Positions 41,875 to 50,627 of a stretch of 64,000 bases of DNA are shown here, in pieces. This stretch comes from AV40 sp035568175 (GTDB lineage Bacteria > Verrucomicrobiota > Verrucomicrobiia > Chthoniobacterales > UBA10450). A program made the position numbers and the translations under genes. Each line of letters starts with the position of its first letter. Position 1 is the stretch's first letter. The notes below the pieces were generated by a model. That model saw only the letters and a program-made list of their open reading frames with translations, searched no databases and was not told where the DNA came from. The stretch covers positions 372,001-436,000 of the forward strand of contig DATMON010000004.1 in assembly GCA_035568175.1 (NCBI GenBank). Direction: 5' to 3'.

Positions 41875-42681
41875 TCATCGGTCGTTTCGACTGATGTGGT
41901 ACAACTCAGGCCGGCGGTGAGCAAAAACCATGACTCGATTGCGAACATCCGCGATCACTTGCTCTGAGATTTCTGCCTGTATCAATTCTTCGCGATCGGG
42001 CGACGCGGCCGCCAAAATCGCGCCCGAAGGATCGACAATCACCGATGAACCGCAGAACGTCACGCCGTCGTCGCTCCCGACGCGATTGGCAACGATGAGA
42101 TAGCTCTGGTTTTCAACCGCCCGTGCCAGCGCCAAAATCCGTAGATGTTCCGCGCGCACCACCGGCCACGCGGAAGAATTCACAATCACATTTGCTCGGC
42201 GTTCGAGGACAAGGGTGCGCGCCATTTCCGGAAAACGCAGATCGTAACAGATACTCAGCCCGACCGTAAATTTGCCGATCTTGCAGCTGACGAATTCGTT
42301 TCCGGGGGAAAGACAGACGCGCTCATCCAGCGGCGCGGCCGTGACCAGATGAGTCTTGCGATATTTCCCGACGACCTCGCCCCGCGCGTCGACAAAAACT
42401 TGCGCGTTAAAAATCGACGCGCTGTCGCGGTCCGAAATTCCAGCGACAATACCAATTGAAATCTCTTTTGCGATTTTCTGGAGCTCGGGAACTGCGCCCT
42501 CGCTCCAATTTTTGGCGTGCTTTTGAATCACCGGCATTGAATACCCAGTATCGACCATCTCAGGAAAAACGATGAGCCTAGCGTCCGACTTTTTCGCGAG
42601 CGCGGCGAAATCTCGAATCTTGCGCAGATTTGCGTTGAAATCGCCGAGCGCGCATGAGATCTGAGCAACCGCAATTTTCAT
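41875..42681 (-). CDS. Carbon-nitrogen hydrolase (nitrilase superfamily)
   Basis: The 268-residue enzyme has the full nitrilase catalytic triad: Glu41 (VFPEMVDTG), Lys109 (KYRKTHL) and Cys145 (SICYDLRFPE). The later RAVENQSYLIVANR and GSSVIVDPSGAILA blocks are present. Its closest described types are omega-amidase/Nit-like and other plant-nitrilase-related amidases that act on small amides; the substrate cannot be read. The MFS transporter gene ends 15 bases before its start on the same strand, and a TGTCGATCTT copy (42689-42698) spans the junction. Confidence 0.92.
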   Translation of the reverse strand: MKIAVAQISCALGDFNANLRKIRDFAALAKKSDARLIVFPEMVDTGYSMPVIQKHAKNWSEGAVPELQKIAKEISIGIVAGISDRDSASIFNAQVFVDARGEVVGKYRKTHLVTAAPLDERVCLSPGNEFVSCKIGKFTVGLSICYDLRFPEMARTLVLERRANVIVNSSAWPVVRAEHLRILALARAVENQSYLIVANRVGSDDGVTFCGSSVIVDPSGAILAAASPDREELIQAEISEQVIADVRNRVMVFAHRRPELYHISRNDR

Positions 42682-42696
42682 GAGTCGTTGTCGATC

Positions 42697-44094
42697 TTAA
42701 CGCAAATTTCTGTCGAGCGCGCCGATCTTGCGAATTTCCGGCCAGCGCCACGCCGCCGCGGCGACCACGAGAATGGTGCCAATTCCACCGGCAGCGACAG
42801 AAATGACGGGGCCAAACAGCGCTGCGGTCAATCCCGACTCCAACGCGCCGAACTCGTTCGATGTGCCGATGAAAATATTGTTCACGGCCGAAACACGGCC
42901 GCGCATTTCATCTGGTGTAACCAATTGAACAATGGAGCCGCGAATGATTACGCTCACGCTATCGAGAGCGCCGGCGACGAATAACATCGCCAACGAAAGC
43001 CAGAGCGCTTTGGATAATCCGAAGATGATCGTTGCGATTCCAAAACCGGCGACGCACCAAAGAAGTCTTTTCCCGGCTTCGCGCATCGGCGGGAGATAGG
43101 CGACGATCAGCGCCATCGCGAAAGCGCCGATCGCGGGCGAGGCGCGCATCCAACCGAGTCCGACCGGGCCGCAGTGCAGAATTTGATCGGCAAAAACTGG
43201 AAGCAACGCGGTCGCGCCACCCAGCAGCACGGCGAACAGATCGAGCGTGATCGTCGCCAGGATCACTTTCTTACTGAAAACAAACTTCGCACCCGCCACA
43301 AGGCTCCGCCACGTGCTTTGCTCCACTCGTTTTAATGCTTGTTTTGCACGAGGAATTGGCAACGCGAGCAAGAAAAACGCAAACGACGTGATCGCATCGA
43401 TGACGTAAACAATCGGGAACCCGCGATGCGCCACCACGAAACCGCTAAGCGCCGGTCCAACCACGGATCCGATCTGAAAAATACTGTTGTTCCAAGTGAC
43501 TGCATTCGAAAACGCATCCCGCGGCACCAGCGTTGGAAAAAAAGAACTGCGCGCCGCCCATGAAAACGTCCTGGCAATCGCACCGAGAAAAAGCAGAAGA
43601 TAGATAAGCGGAATTGAAGCGTCGTCGAAATGAAAATCGCTCTGATGTCGCTCGAAGATGCTCGCGATGGATCCCAGCGCATGATTGCACGAGCGCAAGA
43701 TTGGCATCTCTGGGATGGCGAGGTGTTGCCAGGAAACAAGCGCGAGCAGGGCCGACGTAATCGAACTGAAAATTTGCGCGACCAGAATGATGTGTTTGCG
43801 GCTAATCCGGTCGGCCAGATGTCCCGCCGGCAACGATAGACCAACGATCGGAATCGCGAAGACCAGCCCGACCAGGCCGAGCGCCGTCGCTGAATGCGTC
43901 CGGCGATAAATCTCCCACTCCACTGCGACCGCGAGCATCTGCCGGCCGAGGATCGACAACAAATTTCCAGTAGTGAAAAAACGAAACCCGCGCGAGCGAA
44001 ACGCAGCATAGGGATCGTGTCGCGGAGACGGGGGAACAACCGCGCCTGTAATTTCCGGCCGCTGGCCGATTGGCGATTCGTATTCGTTAGGCAT
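42697..44094 (-). CDS. Major facilitator superfamily exporter (DHA3/EntS-like)
   Basis: The product has 12 predicted membrane helices and the MFS_3 pattern: FFTTGNLLSILGRQMLAVAVEWEIYRRT, AGHLADRISRKHII (loop 2-3 motif), WNNSIFQIGSVVGPALSGF and RGRVSAVNNIFIGTSNEFGALESG. Relatives export siderophores or drugs. An insert of about 35 residues between helices 3 and 4 (around LRSCNHALGSIASIFERHQSD) is hydrophilic and unusual. I use the ATG at 44094; a GTG at 44118 is the alternative. It is probably co-transcribed with the nitrilase gene. Confidence 0.88.
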   Translation of the reverse strand: MPNEYESPIGQRPEITGAVVPPSPRHDPYAAFRSRGFRFFTTGNLLSILGRQMLAVAVEWEIYRRTHSATALGLVGLVFAIPIVGLSLPAGHLADRISRKHIILVAQIFSSITSALLALVSWQHLAIPEMPILRSCNHALGSIASIFERHQSDFHFDDASIPLIYLLLFLGAIARTFSWAARSSFFPTLVPRDAFSNAVTWNNSIFQIGSVVGPALSGFVVAHRGFPIVYVIDAITSFAFFLLALPIPRAKQALKRVEQSTWRSLVAGAKFVFSKKVILATITLDLFAVLLGGATALLPVFADQILHCGPVGLGWMRASPAIGAFAMALIVAYLPPMREAGKRLLWCVAGFGIATIIFGLSKALWLSLAMLFVAGALDSVSVIIRGSIVQLVTPDEMRGRVSAVNNIFIGTSNEFGALESGLTAALFGPVISVAAGGIGTILVVAAAAWRWPEIRKIGALDRNLR

Positions 44095-44239
44095 GCTCGA
44101 GCGCAGGAGTACGCGCACGAGATTGTAAGTTCATGCGCCGCTGCCGCAACTAAGCTCGAACGGACGCGACGAAGTCGATCTGACAAGCGCGACGTTAACT
44201 GAAATTTGCGACGAACGCAGATCGCCACTAGAAATCGAC

Positions 44240-45433
44240 ATGCCGGAAGTCACAGACAAAGTTCTGCCGCCAGAGACAGCGGTAGCTACAACGCCAAAAA
44301 CTGCGTCGCAATGGACGCGCGCCAATCCGTTTCCTGGAAAGCTTATCGTCAATCGCCGGTTAAGCAGTGACGACTCGGAAAAGGACACACGCCATTTCGA
44401 GATCGATCTGACCGGCTGGGGGTTAAATTTTGAACCGGGCGACTCGGTCGCGGTTTATCCGACGAACGATCCTAACCTGGTCGAGGAGATTCTTCGCGCT
44501 CTCGGGGCGAAAGGTGACGAACCGGTGCTGGCAGCGAAAACGACGAAACCGTTTCGGGATGCGTTGTTGCGCGATTACTCCATCACTCAGCCAACCCCGA
44601 AGTTTCTCAAAGCGGTTGCCCAACGCGCATCGGCCGCGCCGATGCTGACGGAATTGCTGCACCCAGATCGCAAGCACGATCTCGAAAATTATCTTTGGGG
44701 CGCGGAAGTGATCGATTTTCTGCTCGAGCATCCGTCCGTAAAATTCACGCCAGAGGAATTCGTCGGACTGCTCACGAAATTGCAGCCACGACTGTATTCG
44801 GTCGCATCCAGTCTGCGCGTTTTTCCGGACCAGGTGCACCTGATTGTCGATGTTGTGCAGTATGAAACCCGCGGGCGCGCCAGGAAAGGGGTCGCGTCGA
44901 CGTTTCTGGCCGAGCGCGCGGATAAAGTTCCGGTGCCGGTTTATCCAAGCTCGGCAAAACATTTTCACATGCCGGAAAATCAGAACTTGCCGCTGATCAT
45001 GATTGGACCCGGTACCGGGGTGGCGCCGTTCCGCGCGTTTTTGCAGGACCGACAAGCTCTCGGTGCGAAAGGAAAAAACTGGCTGTTTTACGGGGCGCAG
45101 CGCGAGAAATGCGATTACGCTTACAGTGAAGATTGGGAACGCTTCTCGCGCGACGGTCTTTTGACAAAACTTGATTGCGCATGGTCACGCGATCAAACCC
45201 ACAAGATCTATGTCCAGCACAAGATGCTGGAAAACGCGGCTGAAATCTGGAAATGGATCGATGGCGAAGGTGCCCAGTTTTTTGTTTGCGGTGACGCGCG
45301 ACGCATGGCGAAAGATGTCGATGCTGCCCTGCGTAAGATCATCCAGGAACAAGGTGGCAAGTCTGTGGATGAAGCAAACGCCTACGTGGAGAAGCTCAAG
45401 AACGAGAAGCGCTACAAGCGCGACGTCTATTAG
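44240..45433 (+). CDS. CysJ-type FAD/NADPH oxidoreductase lacking the flavodoxin domain
   Basis: The 397-residue protein matches the FNR half of sulfite reductase flavoprotein/cytochrome P450 reductase: HFEIDLTGWGLNFEPGDSVAVYP, the FAD motif RLYSVASS, the NADPH motif MIGPGTGVAPFRAFLQDR, WLFYGAQRE and a C-terminal Tyr (RYKRDVY). The N-terminal flavodoxin domain of CysJ is missing, so it needs a separate electron acceptor. Codons 9-17 come from half of a palindromic element (44264-44290). It may partner a sulfite reductase elsewhere. No cysI lies nearby. Confidence 0.9.
   Translation: MPEVTDKVLPPETAVATTPKTASQWTRANPFPGKLIVNRRLSSDDSEKDTRHFEIDLTGWGLNFEPGDSVAVYPTNDPNLVEEILRALGAKGDEPVLAAKTTKPFRDALLRDYSITQPTPKFLKAVAQRASAAPMLTELLHPDRKHDLENYLWGAEVIDFLLEHPSVKFTPEEFVGLLTKLQPRLYSVASSLRVFPDQVHLIVDVVQYETRGRARKGVASTFLAERADKVPVPVYPSSAKHFHMPENQNLPLIMIGPGTGVAPFRAFLQDRQALGAKGKNWLFYGAQREKCDYAYSEDWERFSRDGLLTKLDCAWSRDQTHKIYVQHKMLENAAEIWKWIDGEGAQFFVCGDARRMAKDVDAALRKIIQEQGGKSVDEANAYVEKLKNEKRYKRDVY
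44264..44290. repeat. Half of a TGTAGC-type palindromic element inside the CysJ-like gene
   Basis: The 27 bases CTGCCGCCAGAGACAGCGG plus TAGCTACA match the right hairpin of the element at 10671-10734 with three substitutions. The left half is absent. It is translated as part of the first 20 codons. Confidence 0.65.
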
Positions 45434-45471
45434 ATCGCCATCGGCTAGCGATTGAGTTGAATCGCGAGCGC

Positions 45472-45603
45472 ATGATCAAGCTGAGTCTTTGCGCGCTGAT
45501 TTTTTCCACACTGATCTGGAAAAATATTCCTCGCTCGTTGCTGCCGGCGCAACCGGTGAAGGCTGTTGACGGACCGGTTCAAGTGTTCACCCTCGCAAGC
45601 TGA
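45472..45603 (+). CDS. Possible 43-residue signal-peptide-like ORF
   Basis: An ATG-started ORF encodes MIKLSLCALIFSTLIW followed by a short polar tail ending VQVFTLAS. It begins 38 bases after the CysJ-like stop on the same strand, and its end overlaps the YfhO gene on the other strand by 25 bases. The hydrophobic start looks like a signal peptide or membrane anchor. No family is recognised, and chance is a real possibility. Confidence 0.25.
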   Translation: MIKLSLCALIFSTLIWKNIPRSLLPAQPVKAVDGPVQVFTLAS

Positions 45604-47759
45604 CGGTGTTCCGAGGCCGCGCGAAACAACCCCGTTACGAAGACGAGGCAGCTTCCAGCCGCGATTCCACCTCCGAGAATCAACCACCATGGCCGATAAA
45701 TAAGGGTTAGCGTGCCGTGCGAACCGCTCGGCACTTCAACAATTGGAAATAATCCGCGATAAGAATCGACGCGAAGTTTTTGTGTCCCAAGCCGCGCTTC
45801 ATACCCGCGAAAGGAGGGCCGGGAAAAAGTCAGAAGTGCTGGCGAGCCGGCATTCGGTACATCGACATCTGCCGTCACGTAATTGCGCGAATCGACGATT
45901 TGAGAAATTGTCGCATCGACAAATTGCTCGTTTGGACGGGAATCGATCGAAGTGACCGAGCGAACACGCGCCAGCGTCGGGCCGATTCGGTGATAAACAG
46001 CGCCTTCGCCGGTCGAAGTAACAAATTCCCAATCGGGACCAAGCGCGGGATCAAATCCCGAATCCCACGCCACGACGAGTCCGTCGACACCGATTTGTTC
46101 GAGCAAGCCGCCCGCTTTCGATTGATCCCAAGCCAAGTATTCGGCTTCGTGTTCATTGATTTCGCCGTGAATCCGGATATCGAATTCCCGCGCAACGCCG
46201 GCGGGAAGGATCGGGCTGTAGCCATTAATGAAATGCAAACCGGCCCACATCGACGTGCTGCCCGGCCTAACTAGCTGACCGATCGGCTCTGATTTTTTCT
46301 CGACGCGATAATTCGATTCCGGCGCAGGATAAATGGTCAAATACAGACGCTGCGGGTCGAGCGGCTCAGGATTTAGCAATTCCTGGCTCAAATTGTATTT
46401 CGGCACGCCGCAATTCAGCGGAATGCAAACGTACGTCGCCAGTAACATCGCGAAAGTAACGACTGCTGGACCGCACGTCCGGATCAAATCACCGCCGATA
46501 AACCACTCTCCCAGCAACCAAATGACGGCGATCTGAAAATAAATCAGCATCACCTCGGGTCCGTACTCGCCCTGCGTTTGGAAGATCGACATCAGAATCG
46601 TAACAGCGATCAGAAGAAGAACTGAGGCCGCGGCAGTCGGCAAGCCCGGTCGCAGTTGCAGAATTTCTGCCGCGCAAAGAACGAGAATGAGATGGAAAAA
46701 TGGCAGCCAACGAAAGCTCCAGCGAAAAACCCCGGCGGTTGGAATCATACAGAGCAAGAGCACGACTAAGAGTAGGAGAAGCTCCCACTTCAGTCGGCGA
46801 ATGAGCATTCGCGGACGCCAGAGAAATCCCGCGATCAGCGCAGCGGGCGCAACGAGACCGTTCGCCAATTCAGTTGCGCTGTGCGGAAGATATCGCGTCG
46901 AAAAATCAGCCCAGTTCACTGTCCAACAAGGCAAAATGAAACCGAGCAACGCGCGCCACGGAACAATCCATTGCCAATGCGCGTCGGCCGGCTGCATTTG
47001 TTCGCGAAAAGAGCCGTGCGCATAATCCAAAATCGCCAGCCAAGCCGGCGCCGATAATCCAAAACCGAGCGCGGCGCCGACCATCATCGGCAAGATCGAC
47101 ATCCAACTCTTCGTTTCGACTGACGATTTGATCGATAGCCACGCGATCAAAAGCACGAGCATCAAAACGGTGTAAGGAAAACCGCCGGTAACGACCGAAT
47201 AGACAAACGGCACCGGCCACAAAAATCGCCAGCGAGTTCGTTGTCGATCAAGCGCGCGTTCCAAACCCCACCATGCCCACGGCAGCCACGCGAACGCGCC
47301 GAGCGCGCCGAACCAATCGGTTGCGCCCCAGCAAATGATCCAGCCGTTCAACGCCGCGACCAGCGCGACGAAGATCGACAACGGAAAAGAGAGTTTGCGA
47401 TCGCGGGCGAGCAGAAACGCGCCGGCAGCGAGAACGAAAAGATGCGCGACCGAAAGGGCGGCGGCTTGCTGTGAAAATGTAAGCGGAAATTTCCAAATGA
47501 GAACGACCGCAGCGTTTATGAAAACTGAAAACGTTCCGTACTGAAATTCGCCGGCGAGATTGCTGCAGACCCACGAATACGGGCTCAGCAACGGCAAATG
47601 TCCTTCGCTCCAGCTCCGAGCGACATCGGCGAAAACCGGCAAGATTGACAGTTCATAGTCGTCGTTCCAGAACACGAGCGGATCGTGCCAAAGCAAGATG
47701 AAGCATAATCCGACGACGATTAATCCGGCGATGATTGCGCCGAAGAAATTTTTTCTCAA
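45579..47759 (-). CDS. YfhO-family membrane glycosyltransferase-like protein
   Basis: The 726-residue protein has about 11-13 membrane helices. The YfhO layout is visible: a first loop with PLVFWNDDYELSILPVFADVARSWSEGHLPLLSPYSWVCSNLAGEFQYG, polytopic core, then a large soluble domain (about 480-690) and a final helix. YfhO proteins are GT-C-like and are implicated in glycosylating lipoteichoic acid or other envelope polymers; the donor here is unknown. The start is a TTG that overlaps the stop of the MBL-fold gene upstream. It opens the region of surface-polymer genes. Confidence 0.82.
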   Translation of the reverse strand: MRKNFFGAIIAGLIVVGLCFILLWHDPLVFWNDDYELSILPVFADVARSWSEGHLPLLSPYSWVCSNLAGEFQYGTFSVFINAAVVLIWKFPLTFSQQAAALSVAHLFVLAAGAFLLARDRKLSFPLSIFVALVAALNGWIICWGATDWFGALGAFAWLPWAWWGLERALDRQRTRWRFLWPVPFVYSVVTGGFPYTVLMLVLLIAWLSIKSSVETKSWMSILPMMVGAALGFGLSAPAWLAILDYAHGSFREQMQPADAHWQWIVPWRALLGFILPCWTVNWADFSTRYLPHSATELANGLVAPAALIAGFLWRPRMLIRRLKWELLLLLVVLLLCMIPTAGVFRWSFRWLPFFHLILVLCAAEILQLRPGLPTAAASVLLLIAVTILMSIFQTQGEYGPEVMLIYFQIAVIWLLGEWFIGGDLIRTCGPAVVTFAMLLATYVCIPLNCGVPKYNLSQELLNPEPLDPQRLYLTIYPAPESNYRVEKKSEPIGQLVRPGSTSMWAGLHFINGYSPILPAGVAREFDIRIHGEINEHEAEYLAWDQSKAGGLLEQIGVDGLVVAWDSGFDPALGPDWEFVTSTGEGAVYHRIGPTLARVRSVTSIDSRPNEQFVDATISQIVDSRNYVTADVDVPNAGSPALLTFSRPSFRGYEARLGTQKLRVDSYRGLFPIVEVPSGSHGTLTLIYRPWWLILGGGIAAGSCLVFVTGLFRAASEHRQLARVNT

Positions 47760-48700
47760 AGGACGACAGGTTTTCCTTCGGTCATGACCAGGACCTTGTC
47801 TTCAATGCCGTGGACACGGGCGGACTCGCGTAACCGCTCGAGCGGCTCTTCGAGGGGCTCGTAACCGAGACGAAAACTGCCGTAATGCATCGGCACGAGA
47901 GTCTTCGCTTTGAGTTCATTGAATGCACGCACTGCTTCTTCCGGATTCATGTGCACTTCGCGCGCGAGCGGCGGATCGTACGCGCCGATCGGCAATAGCG
48001 CGATCTCGATGTTGTGACGCTCGCCGATTTCCTTGAATCCTTCGAAGTAAGCGGTATCGCCGCAGTGAAAAACGGATCGACCGGCGGCTCCAATGACAAA
48101 GCCGCCAAAGCCGCGATGTGTATCAGCAAGGAAACGCGCGCCCCAATGATGAGCGGGCGTCAGCGAAATTCGGAGCGGACCGAGCTCGATCGTCTGCCAT
48201 TCATCCAGCTCGTGCACGATGTTGAACCCGAGCCGATGGACCAAACGCCCGACGCCGACTGGAACGACAATCGGCTGATCGGCCGCGACCAGCTGCAATG
48301 TGCGCCGATCGAGATGATCGAAGTGGGCGTGGGTTACCAGCACGAAATCAATCGACGGAAGATGATGAATGTGAAATCCGGGTTCCTTTAATCGTTTAAT
48401 GACACTGAGCCACATCGACCAGATCGGATCGATCAGAACATTGACCTCGTGAGTTTGAACTAAAAAAGAGGCATGCCCGATCCAGGTGATGCAAATCTGG
48501 CCGGCCTGAACTTTTGGAAAGAGCGGGCGCGCGGGAGCTCCGGAGCGCTTTGTGAACAGCGACGGGATCCAAACGCTGGTGATAAAATTGCGTTTAGTCC
48601 AATCACTGCCGGGGCGCAGCTTAACGCGTTGTGATTTCTTCGGTCCGTCAGCAGAACTCTGGCGAACGATCTTTCGCTTTCTCGAAAACGGATTCGGCAC
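47756..48700 (-). CDS. Metallo-beta-lactamase-fold hydrolase (NAPE-PLD/UlaG-like)
   Basis: The 314-residue protein has a basic N terminus and a complete metal site: TWIGHASFLVQ, IDPIWS, the HxHxDH motif THAHFDHLD, PAHHWGARF, VFHCGDTAYFEGF and PMHYGSFRLGYE. The order and the WGARF and GDTAYF signatures resemble N-acyl-phosphatidylethanolamine-hydrolysing phospholipase D and its bacterial relatives. Lipid hydrolysis is therefore plausible but unproven. Its stop codon overlaps the TTG start of the YfhO gene. Confidence 0.87.
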   Translation of the reverse strand: MPNPFSRKRKIVRQSSADGPKKSQRVKLRPGSDWTKRNFITSVWIPSLFTKRSGAPARPLFPKVQAGQICITWIGHASFLVQTHEVNVLIDPIWSMWLSVIKRLKEPGFHIHHLPSIDFVLVTHAHFDHLDRRTLQLVAADQPIVVPVGVGRLVHRLGFNIVHELDEWQTIELGPLRISLTPAHHWGARFLADTHRGFGGFVIGAAGRSVFHCGDTAYFEGFKEIGERHNIEIALLPIGAYDPPLAREVHMNPEEAVRAFNELKAKTLVPMHYGSFRLGYEPLEEPLERLRESARVHGIEDKVLVMTEGKPVVL

Positions 48701-48739
48701 GACCCGGAGACGATATAAGCGCGGCGGTTCGAATCAAAC

Positions 48740-49426
48740 TCAGCAGGTGAGTAATCGAAATCGTAATTTCCAATACGACATTGGAAGCGGCGTCGGGATG
48801 CATGCGAAGACGCCGTAGCGACGCTGCGGATTCGGACGGGGGTCGCGTTCGTTATCCAAACTTTGAAAGCGTTGGAATAGCGGATCGTCGCCGAAGAATG
48901 CGTTGGGAAAATTGCGCTCGACGAATTTTCGTTGAGGCGAAGCCGGCGGGAAATCGTGGACGAACATCGCGCACGGTTTTCCGGTGCGGAGAAGATCGAC
49001 AGCCAACTTGAGCGCGCGGAAATCTTTTGGGCCGTCGATCAGGACCGCGTCGCCCTCTTGCAATCGTTGCGGCAAAATCTCACGGGAATCGCCGTAAAGA
49101 AGATCGACATTCGATTCAGGCTTCAGTTTTGCTTCCGCCGCGGGAGCATTTTCCGATTGCCGATCGTACTCAATGCTAATGATCCGCGCCTCCGGAAAGC
49201 AACGCGCGAGAATGAGGGTGCTTTTCCCGCGAGCACGTCCTGATTCCAGAATTTGTTTCGGCTCGAATGGTTTCACCGCGGCGTAAAACAGAAACATTTC
49301 GCTCTCCCAAATTCCGCCAAAACCGGCTTCGGGCGGAATGTTCCCTATTATTTCTCGATATTCCGGCAACAAAGCATCGGCGCCGTCGGCCACGGCGGAT
49401 TTAGTTAACGCAATCTGTTCAGGCAT
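48740..49426 (-). CDS. Class I methyltransferase-like protein (Methyltransf_24 type)
   Basis: The 228-residue protein has motif I ILESGRARGKSTLILARCF, then ARIISIEYDRQSE, the acidic VDLLYGDSREIL and VLIDGPKDFRALKLAVDLL. This is the pattern of cephalosporin-hydroxylase/Methyltransf_24 proteins, which often act on surface sugars. Usual motif I reads ExGxxxGxS; here it is ESGRARGKS. Two AAGATCGACA copies lie inside it (48992 and 49100). It lies near sulfotransferase genes, which fits glycan modification. Confidence 0.78.
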   Translation of the reverse strand: MPEQIALTKSAVADGADALLPEYREIIGNIPPEAGFGGIWESEMFLFYAAVKPFEPKQILESGRARGKSTLILARCFPEARIISIEYDRQSENAPAAEAKLKPESNVDLLYGDSREILPQRLQEGDAVLIDGPKDFRALKLAVDLLRTGKPCAMFVHDFPPASPQRKFVERNFPNAFFGDDPLFQRFQSLDNERDPRPNPQRRYGVFACIPTPLPMSYWKLRFRLLTC

Positions 49427-49431
49427 AGTTT

Positions 49432-49485
49432 TGTAGCCGTCGCCCTGTGAGCGACGCGCGCGCGTCCCACAGGGACGCGGCTACA
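49432..49485. repeat. TGTAGC-type palindromic element upstream of a sulfotransferase gene
   Basis: The 54-bp element has terminal inverted repeats TGTAGCCG and CGGCTACA and an internal GC-rich stem (CCCTGTGAGCGACGC... and ...CCCACAGGGACGC). It sits in the divergent gap between the methyltransferase-like gene and the sulfotransferase gene. Confidence 0.82.
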
Positions 49486-49531
49486 GGAAATCATCGCCGG
49501 TTTGTGTGGTTAGGCCACCAGATTTAAGTTG

Positions 49532-50539
49532 ATGTCGATGCAAAATTTGCCGTTCGACGAACGCGCTTGCTTCATCGCGGGCGCGGCCAAGTCCGGGACG
49601 ACGTTGCTCGTTTCGCTGCTCGACAGTCATCCCGAGCTGCTGGTCATGCCGCAGGACACTGCCTATTTTCCGACGGTGCTGACGAAATACGGATCGCGCG
49701 GGCGCCGGGCCCAATTCGATTATTTGACCCAAGAATCGTGGACGAACGTGCTATTCGGGTTTCAAGCGATGCGCGGCCGGCAGGATTACGCCGAGTTTCC
49801 AAAACAGAAATTTCTCGAGACGTTTGAACACGTGGCCTTCGATCCGGCGAACACGAACAGAGATTTGCTGGTGCTGATGATGGAAGCGTACGCGCAGGTC
49901 GTCGGGGCTCCGCTCGAACGAATAAAGCGTTGGGTGGAAAAAACTCCGGCCAATCGCAATTACGTCTCGGAGATTTTCAATCGATTTCCGAAAGCGAAGT
50001 TGCTGCTGACGATGCGCGATCCCCGCGCGCTGCTGGCGGCGCAGATCGCACTCGAAAATACGAGAAAGACGCGGCGGTTTTCTGTTTACTATGTAGTGGC
50101 GCACTGGCGGGCTGCGGCAAAGCTCGCAAAAAAAATTCGGACGAAGGAAATTCCAGGTCTCATTGTCGGTTACGAAGACCTCGCGCTCGATCCCAAGATG
50201 TCGATGCAAAAGGTGTGCGACTATCTCGAGATCATTTTCGATCCCGAAATTGTTCTGAATCCGACCAAGGTCGGCCGTTCATGGGCGGGCAATTCCGCCG
50301 CCGGTGTGCGGTTTGACGAAATCAGTACCGCGCCGGTCACTCGATGGAAAAGCGAATTGGAAGAAGACGAAATCGGCTGGGTGGAATGGCATTGCCGGGA
50401 TTTGATGCCGGAATTCGGCTACGAGCCGCGCTTGAACCGGCGATCACTGCGCTATTTCATCAAACCGATCCGCGGCGAGCGGCCGAAAGAATTTCTTAAA
50501 TCACGCGCGTATTCGTTGCGGGATCGTTTGAAGAGCTAA
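49532..50539 (+). CDS. Sulfotransferase-family protein
   Basis: The product (335 residues from the ATG at 49532) has a PAPS-binding P-loop near its N terminus (IAGAAKSGTTLLVSLLDSHPELLVMP). The second binding region is AKLLLTMRDPRALLAAQIAL, and VGYEDLALDP follows. These are the 5'-PSB and 3'-PB motifs of sulfotransferases of the Sulfotransfer_3 type. The acceptor is unknown; carbohydrate is likely given the neighbours. TTG (49529) and ATG (49538) are alternative starts. It is the first of three sulfotransferase domains in 7 kb. Confidence 0.88.
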   Translation: MSMQNLPFDERACFIAGAAKSGTTLLVSLLDSHPELLVMPQDTAYFPTVLTKYGSRGRRAQFDYLTQESWTNVLFGFQAMRGRQDYAEFPKQKFLETFEHVAFDPANTNRDLLVLMMEAYAQVVGAPLERIKRWVEKTPANRNYVSEIFNRFPKAKLLLTMRDPRALLAAQIALENTRKTRRFSVYYVVAHWRAAAKLAKKIRTKEIPGLIVGYEDLALDPKMSMQKVCDYLEIIFDPEIVLNPTKVGRSWAGNSAAGVRFDEISTAPVTRWKSELEEDEIGWVEWHCRDLMPEFGYEPRLNRRSLRYFIKPIRGERPKEFLKSRAYSLRDRLKS

Positions 50540-50627
50540 TATTTGGGACACGGCAGCGCGTGTCCCTCCAAACAGATGTCAATCAAGGGTTGATTGCGCC
50601 GCGATTTGGCTTTCAGTTCTGTCCGCT

